A stretch of DNA of 64,000 nucleotides from Parasteatoda lunata (lineage: Eukaryota > Arthropoda > Arachnida > Araneae > Theridiidae): the NCBI GenBank assembly GCA_949128135.1, contig OX421977.1, forward strand, positions 71,226,608-71,290,607, read 5' to 3'. Positions 1 through 15,200 of the stretch are shown here, piece by piece. The position numbers and the translations under genes are program-made. Numbering within the stretch: the stretch's first letter is position 1; the number at the start of each line of letters is the position of its first letter. The notes under the pieces are model-generated. The model was not told the origin of the DNA. It did no database searches and saw only the letters and a list, made by a program, of their open reading frames with translations.

Positions 1-2690
1 ATAAATACAAAGGAACAGTTACGTAAAAATGTTACCTTAGCAAAAATGTTAATCGCCCTAAGTCTTTCATTTATGCTATTACTTCAACTTAATTTACACA
101 TTATTCTAAAATCCTTTTAGCAAACTTTGTATAGGAAAAACTTTTGAACAAACCTAATAGAAAATAAATATTTTTACAGGTTACATCACTTATAAAATAC
201 AAAATTCCTAAAATCTACATATTATTTATCACTATTTTGCAATATTCTAAATACTCACTGATGTCACAAACATTGCTTTGGTGTATCAAAGCTTAATTTG
301 TTTTAGAAAAGTAAAAAAGTTTGCTGTTCAACAAGCTTATATGTAGTACTTCAGGTTTTGTATTGTTTGAAGTATACTACCCAGATATTATATTCAATGT
401 TCTTACACAAATTATAATTGGTAAAAATTAAAAAAAAACATTTATATATTGTTAGTCTATGAGCAACGTTTTTCATGTGTGTAAGTGTGCCAAACGAGTC
501 AGAAAATGAAGTACATACTTTGTAAAAAATCTGAACTTGTTAGCAGTAAATGATACCTAGAAATCAAACGCCTTCCTCCACATTTATAAGAGAATTATCT
601 ATATATTGTAAACATTCATTTTTGCATACCTTGTATTGATGTAGAACAATGAATAAAATTTTTGAATATATTGTGTCGTTCAGCTTTCTTTATATTTTTT
701 TCAATAAGATTTCCCAAGTTCTCATTCACAGTATACTTGTATTAAAAATTTGTGACAAATTAATAAAAAAAAAAAAATTTACTTTATGAACATACACTGC
801 CTCTACAAACTTTTCAATAAAAACAGAAATAAAGAGCTGAAAATCAGGAAGATTATGCAAGTACAGTGAAGATTTTTTGAATACTGTTAGATTTACATTC
901 ATATTTTCATAACTTATAACTAGACAAAATTGTGTAACTTACTTCAGCATTTAAAAACAAGCTAATTTACCTATATTTATTTTTATCAAGCCTCAGTTCC
1001 ATTCTGGTATAAAAATTTCATAGTAAGTCTTTAAAAACCATACAAAAAGTTTCGATAAATTCTATTATAAGACTCAACATAAAAGGAAATTTAATAAGAA
1101 TCCAGAAATTAATATAAATGTTAGTTTTTCTTTATTGGGGCTTGATTACCTTCATTAAATGGCGAACGATGCATATGTTAAATGCAATGACAATTTATTT
1201 TCTTTTTCGAATTCTTATTCATTTCTTCATCATAAAAAGATAAGTCATTTTACAGTTTTGCTCATTCTCATCAGGCAGAAAAAATTACAAGATATGAGAT
1301 TAATAAATAAAGATGTCTTCGATCGTCATCAGCTAAAATTAATAATGGTATTCATGTGCAAATTTATTTCTTATTTAACAGCAATGTTCTATCATTCCTT
1401 CTTAATGCTTTGGTTACCGAACAAATTGTGCCTGAGTATAAGCTAGTCATAGTGCAGTTTTTAACAACTAAAACTATTTCCAAACAGGATCTCTCTTTAT
1501 CAGTTGTGTACTTAGAGTTTACAAAATGGGGAGATCTCAGTGATCAGTTGGCAAAGTCTTAAAATTATTTTTTTATATTTTTGATTACTATTTGAAATTA
1601 AAGGCTTGAAACTAAAAGAGTTGTTTCTTTAATATATTAAAAAGTAACAGTATAATATCTCATTATGCAAGATTTGATGTTTAGTTACCTTTTATATAAT
1701 TAATAAGTGGTATATAAATTATATTTACTTTTATAATAAACTTCAAGTAAAACAGGTTTAATCAATTTATGCAATTAAAAACACATACAAAACTAGATAA
1801 TTTCATTGGTAATTATTTAAGGCCTATTTTTAAAAACTAAAAATTACATAAGAATATTAAAAAAAAAGTTTGTGAACAAAGTTGTAATGTTAACTTAGCA
1901 AAATAATTGTATTAAAATTTTATCCCAATAGAATCAATAACCAAATTTTTGTTATACCATTAGAAGTTTTAAAATCATTTTAATTTTGTTGACATGGTAG
2001 TCTGTTCATTGGTAAGTAACAAAATTGATTGAGAAGCAATACGGACAAGGGGGAGGGGAGCAGGCACACAAAGAAAACTAAATTCAAATTCCAGAGAATC
2101 AGGAAAAAATATTTGAAGGATGCTTAATAAAACTGAAAAGTCGGAGATTTTTACTTTAGGGCGTATGAAAGTGTTTCTGCTACAAACCAAGAAGAATGGG
2201 CAGGTATGATATTCCATACAAAATAGGAATAAGCCTTAAAAAAAAAAAAAAAAAAGTCAAAAGTTAGAGATATCTTAAGTTAAATAGCAGTTGTGATATT
2301 TCTGTTTTTATATTTCAGGGAAATAAAAATATATCCAACATACTACTTACACACTTCCATAAACTTGTAATATTAAAAAAACTCTTTTTCATATTTAAAT
2401 TTCCTATTAATGTTTTGAATTACATCAAAAAGTTTCAGTCAAATCTACATATTAAAAAAATAAATAAATAAAAGATATATCAAAATGGAACACATGAAAA
2501 ATAATGTTAAAAAGTCTTAAAAAAAATAGACATAAATTTTCCATAAAAAAAATGGATTATAATTTAAATAATGCCATTAGAAGATATTGAGTATGTTGGT
2601 TAAAATTAATTTATCCGTAGTCTATGCAACAATCAAATAGTTTAACATGCAAACTAGAGTATGTTTAATATAGTAATTAAGTGAAAAGTA
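1..2690. other. Non-coding flank downstream of PDIA6
   Basis: I see no protein-coding exon here on either strand. The sequence is AT-rich and the short open frames do not resemble proteins. An AATAAA at 652-657, followed within about 25 bases by a TG-rich stretch (ttgtgtcgtt), looks like the 3' end of a plus-strand transcript that enters from the left edge. If so, that gene would be convergent with PDIA6. This is weak, because AATAAA is frequent by chance in DNA this AT-rich. Confidence 0.4.
652..657 (+). terminator. Possible poly(A) signal of a plus-strand gene lying left of the window
   Basis: AATAAA is followed by a TG-rich element. The 200 bases before it lack long reading frames and look UTR-like. 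No coding exon is visible, so assignment to any gene is speculation. Confidence 0.2.
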
Positions 2691-2714
2691 AACAAAGCAT
2701 ACATGTTATTTCAC

Positions 2715-2720
2715 TTTATT
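2715..2720 (-). terminator. PDIA6: PDIA6 poly(A) signal (best candidate)
   Basis: On the minus strand AATAAA lies about 490 bases past the PDIA6 stop codon and is followed by a T/G-rich stretch (tgtatgctttgttt), the usual arrangement for cleavage and polyadenylation. A second AATAAA at 2810-2815 would give a 3' UTR of about 0.4 kb. The sequence alone does not decide between them. Confidence 0.45.
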
Positions 2721-3206
2721 ACGTGGGACCTTCGGCAAGGAATTTTAATTTATTCTCTGTAATTGAACCTTTTCTAGATTAATAAACATGAGACTAATAG
2801 AAAAATCTATTTATTACAAAACATTGCCATGGACAAAGAAAAGAAAACAGCTTTGATCCATAGTTAAGTATGAAGACATTTGTGATCACGGCCAACAGCT
2901 CCAATGGAAGAGAATCAAACGTTGGTGAGATCTAGCCTGACAAACTTCTGACAACAATACACAGTGACACAAATGTTAAAAAATAAATAGAAAACAATGC
3001 AGACATTCATAAAATAAAGTTTACTTCAATATAAACTATAATTCTGTTATTAAAGCACTTCCAGAAGTTTGTTAGATTTGCACTGGCCTGTCTCGGAAAG
3101 AACAAACAATTTCCGCACTTGAGGATGAGACAATAGTAGCAAATGATAGATGAAATCAATTGTAATGATTTGTAATGCACAATTATTTAAGTTCTATAAT
3201 CACATC

Positions 3207-3293
3207 TCAGAGTTCAGATTTTCGCTTTTGTGAGTCCGATTCATCTTCAGAAAAGTCAACATCACTCAAATCAATATCTTCTTCAACAGGTAA
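3207..3293 (-). CDS. PDIA6: PDIA6 exon 9: acidic tail and ER-retrieval signal
   Basis: Residues 429-456: LPVEEDIDLSDVDFS, a run of acidic and serine residues, then QKRKSEL and a TGA stop. The family usually ends KDEL; here the last four residues are KSEL. The stop and the following 3' UTR have no competing frame. Confidence 0.94.
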   Translation of the reverse strand, partial: LPVEEDIDLSDVDFSEDESDSQKRKSEL

Positions 3294-6200
3294 CTGAAAA
3301 GAATGAAAAATTATTAGTTTTTAAAAATCTAACTTTTTTATATATGAAATTACAGAGTGTTTAACCCCTTAACGATTCGTTAATTTTCAAGAAAACAATC
3401 ATAAAAGTGCCTGTTTTTTTTTTCTGACATCCAAACATATTGTGCCGACATCTAGTTTTAAATAAACTATCTACAATTACCTTAAAAATATCCTGGTAAA
3501 GCCATCTGGTGTGAAAAATGAGAAATAAAATGTTTTCCGGGCAGAAGAAATGAATTAGATTTTTCCTTTTGGCGCCTTACTACTGAACACTCCAGCCGGG
3601 AAATTTCATGGGAGCGAGAAGGAAGGGGTTAAAAAAGATAACTCATTTTATGACATAAGTTAGGTGATCCTTTTCTTTTTTTCTTTTTTAATTTTCAATG
3701 GCAGCAAACTTTAAAAAATGTAACTAGTAAAAACAAGGAACAATAGTTCAGTTTCTCGCCTTCGAGTAACGTTCAACGAAGGCAGTCCCACAAAGTGCTC
3801 TGAAGTAAGAAGGGGAAATAAGGTAATCCATATGGAACTGCTCCCCGCAAAGGGTCCAGTAGGGGTCTGGAAAGACATAAATTTTAAAAAGATATCCGAC
3901 CAGACAGTCCAGCTGATTAGAAAGTCTAAACATTTGTACCACCTAAGAGCGGGGCCAGTGGATTATGTAAATTTTCTCTAAGAAAAACCAACTTTTGTAA
4001 GCAATTCAAGTACCTAGTTCCTCTTGAATTCATAATCTTTCAACGAGACAGGACATCTCGACATTTCACCTACATAGTGTAAGATTACCTTTAACAGACA
4101 TTTCCTGAACCCTGGTTTAGGAAAAAGGTACCCAAAGCCAAGGATCTTACTTTTTAACTTTTTTTTTGCATGGAGTTACATTAAATCCCAAGTGTACAGC
4201 ACAAAAAAGAAAAGAAAGAAAACTCTGAACTGCTCTGGATTTACTAAGACAAAATTATAATGGTTCAGGGCCTAACCCAAAATATGCTAATTAGAGCAGA
4301 TATTTTAAATTATGAAAACTGACAAAAATGCTCTCTAAACACATAAATTTTTTGACAAATTTGGAGTCAGAGACCCCTCAGATAATTCAACAGTATTTTA
4401 ACTTCATTTCGAACAATGCTTCTTTATACGATGCACAAATGGTAGCACATTTAAAAGAATTTGTCACAAGGATGTATTATAAAGAAAACAATTTATTTAC
4501 AAGAAAAGATGCGAATAAGAATAACAGGAAGAAAAAAAAGGTTTCAAAAAATATTTATGAAATAAGTATTTATTTCTTGCTTTAAGAAGTTTAAATAACT
4601 ATGTTCTCATTCTTCCAGTAAAATATATAATATAATAGCTGTGGAAGAAGCTCTTTGAAGTATGCTTTCATAAGTATTTTATACATAAATGATTTTACAA
4701 ATAAAGACAAATTTTTTCTTACACAAATCTATAAATTAACATAATTTCATGTGAACATATTTATTTAATTATCAGTAAAAACAATCACTTTGACTGATTC
4801 CAAGCGAGTGTTCATGGTACAGTATCATGGTTCAGAACGTTCATGGAACCAAACATTCCCAGCTTTACTTTCTAACCGGGAATGTCCACTCCATACCAGG
4901 TAGTTCATGGTAGAGCCTCAGGGTAGTTATGTTGAATTCAATGGATATGTGAAGTATGGGTTTGTGTGGTTGTGTCAGTGTAAATCTTTTTTTATTTTTA
5001 TCTTGAAATGAGTTAATTTTTGAAACACCCTGTATATTACAAATACAATTAAGCAATAGCTTACTTGTCCATCTTTGCCATCCCAAGGCTCACTGTCAGT
5101 AATTTCAGGCAATTTAGCACCTTTGATCGGAGAACTGCTACCACGTCCAACAGAAACAGCTCTGAAAAAAAATGGAGATTAAACGAAAATTATTTAATCA
5201 ATAAAAACATCTCAGACAATGTTCTTAGAAGATGGAATAAAAAAAATTTAGAATTTCATTAAAGCAATGCCATGATTTATCAAAACTTTTATGTGTATAA
5301 AAACTTGAAGAGATAAAAAAAAAAAACTACTTCAGGCTGACAGCATATAAGGTGCCTTATTAGGATGCTACTGTATTTTTAAATCTTTAAACAGGCTTAT
5401 AAATTATTAAAAAATATATTCCAAAGCATATTTTTTTCTAAAAAATTAATATCACTCTCAAACTAATTTGAGATTTACACAATAATATTTTAAATGATTT
5501 AAAAAAAAAAAAAAAATTTTATTTTTATTTTAGGTTGATGTGATAATAATCAAAAAACAATTTGCAACTTAAAAAGGTAAGACTTTTGTACAACATTAAT
5601 CAATGTTTTATTAAATTAAATAGCATAATTTCCAAAAATTAAGTTTAAAAAAAAAAAAAAAAATTCTAAAATTTAACTCGAGAGGTCAGATATTGATTTT
5701 AGATTCCCTAAACATTTTGATATTTTTAATGTTGGGTAGAATTTAAATTATCTGAAAAACGTGGAACTTGGACATTTTCAGTTAATTAAGATTCAACAAG
5801 AATTTTCAGATAACAGGTAAAAATTACTTTCACATAAAAACTAACAAGCATGGTAAGAAAAAATTGCATTTAAGAGGTTGCAAGAAGAGCATAGTTCAGC
5901 AACAATTTATTTTCTATTGTAAAATAGAACTCAAATTTAAATAAATCAAAATCTAACTTGAAAACAATTGTACGGTTCCATTCTTCACTTGTTTCTCAAC
6001 TTCGGTGGCATTTTTACTTACCATGGGGTCAATCTACTTTTCAGAGAGATAAGAATTAATTTAAATTTGTTAGAATGATAAGATCAGGTTAATAAGCTGA
6101 TACACCTCTTCAAAATTCTTTTAAAGCTCTAGTATTCTTATTTTCTTTGTATATCCACATCCATGAGAAATCGCTTGAATCTGATCATCATGGTGAATTG

Positions 6201-9200
6201 AAACGTTTACAGGAAAAATTCTCATATTGTTGCTGTCCTACTTAGAAAAGCTATCAAGTTGTTATTTAGTGCAGTAAAGATGTTATCCTAATTATCACAA
6301 TATTTAAAACAAAAGACGACATTTGGATTAAACAGCATTCTATTGAAAACGATTTTTTTTACAATTAAAACAATTAAAGTTAAACAATTCAAGTTATAAA
6401 ATGTGATTTTTTTTTTGAAAGTGTGTCTATTTTAAACAGCAATATTTTTAAAGAACTTCAAATAAGGAAAGTACTGCAAGAAAAAAAAAGAAGTTTTTTT
6501 AAAAAAAATATTCATTGAAAAAACATTTCTGAAAATTTAATATCACTACAAGTAGATTATAAAATTAAAATTTACCGAATATGTTCAGAAATTCCATCAA
6601 AGCTGAAAGGTCCTCTGAGAATTGAAAACTTCATTTTCCTAGCATTTACAACAGCCATAGCCTGAAAAAACAAGAAAAATAGTTGGAGATAGAAATAGAC
6701 ATTTATACTTTAAGAAAAATAAAACTTGTGGAAAATAAAATTCAAAACCTTTTTTAAAAATTTCATAAAATTAATAATTATTACTACATACCTGATAACC
6801 GCTTGTAATTTTTTCTTCATTTTTTAGTTTTTTTTAGCATTCATGAAAAACATACTATAAATTATTTTCTAACGAAATAAAAACTATTTGATTAGGGCAC
6901 TTTTTACGTTTGGGAAATTCTTTTTGCTTTTGTGCGGTGTGTTGAAAATTAAGAAATGCTAGTTAGGATGAGTAAAATGTGGAGACACTTGTAAGCTTAG
7001 CCAAGTTTGTTGGAATGTTGTACTCAATTATATATAGTGAGAGATGAAACAACCAGTACCTCTTAGCATCCAAACTGAGAAAATTTAATGTTACAACCAA
7101 CTAACACACTCAATGTGAGCATGAAAGTGATAAAAGCATGAAGTAGAGGTTTTTGAATGATTTAAACATTTTAGAAATAAAGCGAAAGATGGAGTTCTAC
7201 ACTTTTTGGACATAGCACAGATCCACCAATTTTGTTTCGAATGATCATGAAAGAAGTATTTGCTGATAGTTTCTAGCTGATATATAAATGATTTAAAAGT
7301 AAATAGTATATAATGGCAATAACTTTAAAAGCCAGTTTATGTATTTCGTTTCTAGCTCTTGTGTCCTCATCATTCACCAATTTTTTTAACACACTATGCA
7401 GGTTTAATTGGAATGGAAAACTTTATTCATCCAGAATACAAAAACTTTTCAGGATCAACCTCAAAAGTATTAAAAAGGCCCCTTAAAGTTTTGTTACATC
7501 AGTTCAAAAATTTTTTTTCGTTACATTAGGACTTTACATATGGTAATGTATAATTTTGAAATCTTGCACTTTTTAAGCATTTGATTGATTAAGGTACCTT
7601 AAACGCCGCCAGATATATATATATATATATATATATAAGCCAACCCAAAGCTTAATTAATATTTTCCGATGCATCGATGGATGAACCAGTTTTAGTATGG
7701 ACCTTTACCGTGTATTTTAAATTATCTGATGTATTAACATTTCTATTTTCCCTTTGAACTTGTTTCTATAACCACCAACTCTTCCAATTTTTTATATTTA
7801 ATATGGTAGAAAAATTTCTACATCTATACTGCATTATTATTTTAACAAACTTAATTAAAATTTATTTTAACCACCACTACATTTAAACAGAACATACTTT
7901 ATAGAGGGTTTGTTAGTCATCTCATTGTGTTGTAAGTGTTGGTTAAACATGAATTGAAAGTTTAATTACAATCTAGTTTTAATTGGCAGAAATGAACTTA
8001 AGAACATTTCAAAAACAAAAATAGTTTTGGAGTTAAAAATAGGATTAGTTTTAACTAATCCTTCATTAAAAAAATGCACAATATTAAATCCAGAAAATAT
8101 TGCTTAACATTTGGTTGAAAAAGAAAAAAAACAGTTTCCAATGTTAAAAAATATTTTTAAAAATAGATGCACAAAACTTAAATTTATTCACATACAGGGT
8201 AGCCAAATCCACCAATGCCCAAAGAGTCTTCTAGTTGTGGTTGTGCCATTGCTTCGGCCCAAATCCAGCCCCATCTATTCTTTCTGAAACGTTCGCCAGC
8301 TTTCTTTAAGATGTCAAGATATTCATTTCTGCAGGCAGATTGGCAGTCCAAAATATGAGGTAAAATACTGATGACACACAAGGGAGAATCTTCACAGGCT
8401 TGTTTCAATATTTCATTATTTGTGACCTAAAACAGCAATGAGTAACTTTCATTATACTATTATTATCGTTAAAATCATGAACTGTGTTTTTTTAATTAAA
8501 GAAAAATAAAAAAATTTAATCATTCTTAAAAATTTTAGTTTATTTAAATTTCATAATAGAGATATCATTAAATATAAATTATAACATTATGGATCGTAAA
8601 AATTGTTTTCTGCAATACTTGCAAACACCAGATTCAAATTTATTGGAAATGGAATAGAAATGTATTTAGTGAAATAATGAAAAATTGTGTGGTGATAAAT
8701 TATGTAAAGCATGCATAATTTACCCATAAGCTACAGTGTATAAAAAAAAAAATAGAAATTCACATTTAAACAACTTTTTTATAGCGATAAGAGTAATTTC
8801 TCTTAATATTGGAAATACTATAAAATTCAGAAATATATTTGCAATATTGAAAAAAGAAGAAGAAAAAAAAAAAACAGTTTTGAACTTTTTTGAACATAAC
8901 TGAACTTTAATTCCAACAGTGAATACTAATGACCACGCATAATAAATTTCAGTGAAATATTTCATATTGGAAAATTCTTTGAGGAATTTATTTAGTATAT
9001 TTCACTATTATATTATAGATTAAATTTACCAGTAAACATTTTGCTTCCTTTTCACTAATTCTTCAAAAACTATGAGATGCAAGAACACCAGAAATTTTTT
9101 GTTTTTGTATCTGTAACAAGGGATTCATCTGAAGCATTGACACAAAAATGTAAAATAAGAGCAAATTATTTTTTAGAATTCTTCACAATACTTTATAAAA

Positions 9201-12200
9201 ATATCCTGCTTATTTAATTATTAAAGTAGTTGCTTATAATTTAACTTATGCTTAGTGTGAAAAAAAATGTTTATAATTTAAATTGTAATATGTATTGTGA
9301 CAATAATTAAAGCACAATGTTTTTAAAAAAATTTTTTAGATTAGAATTTATAATAAATTGGAAAAAGTTTTACAGTTAAAAATTGCAATGAAGATAATGA
9401 AATCTTTTAGGAACGAATGGTATGAACTGAAGTAAACTTTTTATAATTACCTCTCTGTAACATTTTGTTTATTTACATTTCCAATGTTTAAATGTTTCTA
9501 TTAATCTAATTTTTAACATCGAAAAATTCAGAGGATTACTGCCCTTTATTGAAGACATGTTGCAAGTTTTTTTTAAAGAAAAATAATAAAAATCATACTT
9601 GTAAGACTTCAGGAGGAGGCACAAGATTGGCATGTTTTTCTAAAGCCCAGTTTATAATGTCCGATGCAGTTCTACCTCCATCATATTCTTCAGCTGATCC
9701 ATCTTTTACACCTTGTGGAAAGAATTTTATAGTAGGAAATCCTTTTACCTAAAACACAAAGACAAGCATCATATTAAAATATAAATGTCTTTCTAAACAT
9801 TTTTATTTGCATAAACTCAATACAGTTAATTTATAAATAAGTTTTCTTTTAAAAAATTTAAAATTACACACAAAATTTAATTTTTAATAAGATTTTAAAC
9901 GGAGATAATTGAAAAGCTAAGGAAACTATTTTTCATTTTTTTCTCTTACATTACTAAATTCCCCAAATCTTAACAAGCAATTGGTTTTAGAAAAAATTTG
10001 CTTAATTATTAATACAAAAATATGGGTCTTGCAAAACATTATTTATTTATTAAGTAATTTTTTTTTTAGAAGTAACTTAAAACTAAAGCTACTAACAATT
10101 TTAAATAAAGATTATTGAAAAGCAAGGAAAATTATCCTTGACATTTATTTTTCTTTTACAAGTAAATTCTTTAATCTTAATAGATAATTTAATTTTTGAA
10201 AATATTTGACAAGTTTTCATAATGTAATATATAATATAATATAACAAATATATAATGTAACAAAATATATAATGTAACAAAATATATAATGTAACATAAT
10301 AAATATTATAACATAATGTATAATATAACATAAAAGGTGGCCTTAATCAACTACTTTTAAGTTTATAAATTTTTGAACCTTTAATACTGAACTCACTGAA
10401 ATAATCTACAAAGGTGTTTGCTTACACATGCAATATTCTCACCATTATCTTAAAACTAAGTGGATTTAGAAGCCTAGCTTTTTTTTTACGTATAGTAAAA
10501 AAAATTTCAACTCAAATTTGCACTTGACAATATGTTTAGGTAAAAATTTAAGAAATACAGTAGACCTTTATAACATAAACTTTGAAACTTGTTGTTTTGA
10601 GTTTTACGGAATTTTGTCTTACATAGATCATTTCACTTTAATAATGCAAAACATGCATTTAAGTGTTTATGTTTTACAGAAAAAAGAGGAAATTATCTGC
10701 AGCATTAGAACTAGTAACAAACAAATAAATTTTTGTTTAAGATTTCAAAATTTAAACTTGTTAGCAAATAATGTAAAAAGTTTAGAAATTTCTATAAATA
10801 AGCAAGAACTGCAAATTTCACTGTTAACACTCACAAAGCTAGTATGATTTATAGAGAATTGCGGTTTAAAGAATTGCATTATATAGATCTTTTAACCGTA
10901 TAAAACTTAGATAAAATTAGAATAAATTCTCTACTAACAGGCATATTCAATAAAAAAAGCTTTCAACATTGAATTACGGATAATGGAACTACTGGAATTG
11001 AAATTCTACATAAACAATCTTGATTTTACTTACACCATACTTATTGGCCATTATTGTATGAACAGTAGCATCTAATGCGCCCAATTTAACTTTTCCTTTT
11101 AGCTCAGTAGCGGCTTCAGTCCAGTGGGGTTCTAAGCGTTTACAATGTCCACACCAAGGAGCATAAAACTCAACTAGCCACATGTCTTTACTTTGCAATA
11201 CTGTTTCTTCAAAATTAGAATCAGTCAGTTCAATAACATCTTTTTTATCTCCCTAAAATATAAATTGAAGAATTATTAAGCCTAACTTATCTTTCTTCAA
11301 AACATATACAACTTTCACATATTAAGTAAATTACTGTATCAAACCAAAATACTTAAAACTGAATCCCTTCAATATTTTCAGCTTACATATAAATTAGGAG
11401 AATGTGTTTTAACAGAATATATATCAATATTTTTCATTAGTAAAAGAAATCTATCTATCCTAATAGTTATTTTATCAAAGTTTACTAAAAGTATAGATGT
11501 TTAAAATCAAGTAAAATTTTTTTTTTACTTCTTTGCGACTTTTGCCTCCACCAGTACTATCACTTTTCTTGCCACTTAGTTTTGCCTGGACTTGTATTTT
11601 CAATTCTTTGAATAATTCATCAACCATTCCTTGAGCAGTTCTAGGACCTGAATATTCTTTTGGCTTATTTTTATTAGAGCCAAATATTTTAATGGTGGGA
11701 AATCCTCGAATTTCATATTTCTGTCCAAGAGTTTGATGTTGATCTGCATTTACAGCTCCTACTTTTACAATACCCTAAAAGATAAAATATTTTATTAAAG
11801 AGAGAGAGCAAAAAAAAAAAATTTCCTTAGCATTCCTTACAAAAATTATGTTTAAAATAATTACCCTTTTCACAAATAAGTAAAAAAAATAAAATACACA
11901 CAATAGGGATAGTAAATTAGTATCGAAGCAAGAAAAAATAAAAACATCAAAATTAAATTATCACAACAGAGGAAGAAGAGACTGAAAACAGCAGAAACTT
12001 ATTTGATTGACAGATTAAATAGAAAGGAGCTAATCAAAATAGTTAATTTTATTTAACCTAGACTTCCAAATTAGTTATTTGACATATACTGACAGCATTT
12101 AATGTTAATACATATTAATATTGTAACAACTCTCTTAACCAATTATTTGAAAATTAAATGAGTTAGATAGAATATTTTATGGTAGCAAAAGGATGGAACA

Positions 12201-15200
12201 TTATTAACATAAATACAGAAGTTGATCTTAATGAAGTTTTATTTTAAAAAGAGGGGGAAAATTTTTTTTAAAAATAATTTTCTGATATTATAAAAATAAA
12301 TTTTATAAAAAGAATAACTTTTCATAGAATATTTAATGATTGTGCAAGCACAAAATTACACTGAACGATTTTCTTAATATAAGAAAGAATAAATATTTTT
12401 AGTACTCTAAATTATTAATTACCTTTACAGCAGCTGCCATTTTAGAGTATTCTGACACTAAAGCTTGGCAATGACCACACCTACATTAAAGTAGAAATAA
12501 ACATATAAGCAAAAAGAAAAAAAAAAAAAAAATTTTTTTACAAAAACATTGGAAATAAAGCATTTATATTTAAGGTATTTTAATAAAATTTGAGATAAAA
12601 ATTGGATTAACTTCATAATTTAAAAAAATAATAGATATTCCAAAAATTAAAATGGTTAAAATTTTAGATATAGATACAGATTTGAAATAATAAAATGCTG
12701 AAATATCTTCAGTAAATATATATAAAGAAATGTTAGATAGAAGTTGAATCTCTTCCAGACTTATTATTCTTTATTAATCATTTTACCTATTTATATTTTT
12801 TCAATGTAAAACAGTTCTCTCTCATATCATAAAATGCCAGGTGCAAGTCAAAGATATGGATTAAACCCTGTATTATAATGAATTTCAAATAAATATTCCA
12901 TATTTCATTTTAAAAAATAATTTAAATCTCACTTCAATAGTTATATTATTTTAATAGTTATAATTTTTACATTTAAAAAGAAAAACTATTTCTTGAGACA
13001 ACATTGAATATATATTTGCCAACCTAAAATAAAATTGTTTTTAAACATTTTAAAACATTGAAAGTAAAAAGATTCACGTTCTTCTCAATTATGAGTACAA
13101 GGAATAAAAATTAGGAGCTTCAATGTTAATATACATTTTTTTAATCAATTATTTTCCAACAAACACTAACACTTAGGTTTGTAGTGCTTGCCTCTGTGGC
13201 AGAATTTTTTCTGGCTTTCTGCGACAAACCTAACTAGAACCAATATCTTTCTGCAAGATATTTTTATCGTTATAAATATATGTGTAAAGAATTTATAATA
13301 ATAGATGCACTTCGTATTTATAAAAAAAGCCTACATGCATAGAATAAAACTGTGACAGATTTTTTTCTTCTTAATTTCATAATATAAGTTTAAATTTCTT
13401 AATAAGTTTAAATTTGCATAATCTTTGATAATAAAGAAAAATTATAAATGTATAGATCTGCAGACAAAAATTCGTACTAGAGCATAACTAAAGATTATCC
13501 AGAACCTGTAATAAGATGGAACTTATAAAAATAGCTAAGAATGGACAAAAGACTAAATTTATAAAACAAAATAACTGAATTTGAAGTATCAGTTTAAAAC
13601 AATATGATTTAATGTTTCATTATATAGTAGTTATATCAGGTACAGAAATAAATCGGGTGAAAAAATCAATATTGAAGTTGAGTAATCAAAATAATAAAAT
13701 AGGATTAACTATATCCGAATTCTAAAAGCAAAAAAACTAACGCAATCTTTGTTTCAATTTTTTCTATATGAAAACAATTACAGATTAATTAGATTCGATT
13801 AATATTGTACTGACTTATTGAAAGATTTTTGTTTAAAAAAAAGAAAGTAAATAAAACTTTTTTCTTGTTGATTAAGTTCAGAGCGAAAAAATACACAGCG
13901 CTTGAGATTTGTAACAAAAGTCGCACTGTATAGTGTACATAATACACATGTGGGGAATCAATACACATGTATTGATTCCCCACGAAGTACGCAGACGCGG
14001 TTTCCGGCTCAATACGCTCAAGTCTATTCAACATCTCGAAACGAAATCGTCTTTATCAGTACTGAAACCTATTTGAAAGTGTTTCGCCAGTAAATATATT
14101 CCACCAATCTGGTAAGCACCAACAAATAACATTTTCGCTAGACATGATTTTTTTTTTTAAAAAAAGAATCTTTTTACGCATGAAATTTTTCACATAAGTG
14201 CAAAAAATATAGAACGCTTTGTTCCCATAAGAAAACACAAAGCAAATTGCTGCGCCAGAGGCCGAAGTTGGCAAATTTCCAAAAATAGCTTAATAAAGGG
14301 GAAAAAATTTCTCCCCTTTTTATCCAGTAACTGTTTGTGTTGGAGATTAACGGAAGATTACGAGCGCTTTCCCCTTCCGTGGTACGCTAGAAAAACAATT
14401 ATTTAAAAACTATTCTGTAAGAAAAAAATTTTGCAGAAATTATTTTTTTTGTAAAACAGCTTCTGTTTCTGCAGAATCTTTTTTGAGAACTTACTATGTT
14501 TCTGCCAAACCAAAAAATTTTATTTCCCAAATAAAAAAATCTTTCTGCAAAACTCAGTCGCTTTCTGCGACAATGTCGCTGTGTTTCTGCCACGGGGGTG
14601 CTTGCATTGACTACTTCATGCGCTAATTTAATGATTAAAATCGAAGTCCCTCAAAATTTTTACATATTAAAACTTAAAAAATGGAAAAAAATTTAAAACA
14701 TATTTATAAATTTAAATATTAATACTAAGTTACTATTTTATCTACATATTTTAAGTAAGCATAACTATAGTTTCATTAACTGAAATGAGAGTGCAGACTT
14801 AGAAAAACGAATACAATATAATTTTTGTAATGGAAGCATTTTTAGCAAAATGTGAATGTTACTTAATCTATCTTATTAAAACATTCCTTTTATTCTGAAA
14901 ACTTGAGATTAGAATCCTAATAATTCAGAAGAAGGTTAACCATACAGATCAACAGAGAGTAAAAAATAAAAGTACAGTATAAGCATTGATATAAAGTAAC
15001 TTTATGTATAGTAGCTATTGCTTGAATAAAACTAAAGGCATGACTAATGTTTAATGCTAGAAAGATTTCTATAATTTGATACTTGTTCCTAAATCATCCA
15101 TTTTTGGTAACAACCGGGCTACGATCTGAATGAAACTAAAAAATAAAAGCTACAAAAGCAAACAAAATCGTAAGCATTTCTAGGCAAGCTACTACAGATA

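Noticed and set aside
3748..3942. 64-codon minus-strand frame in PDIA6 intron 8
   Set aside because: It has no splice sites that would add it to PDIA6, no recognisable domain, and sits in a block with repeat-like composition.
13789..14093. Two opposed frames sharing the peptide VGNQY-CIDSP
   Set aside because: The shared peptide comes from the perfect hairpin at 13950-13983 read on both strands, not from related genes.
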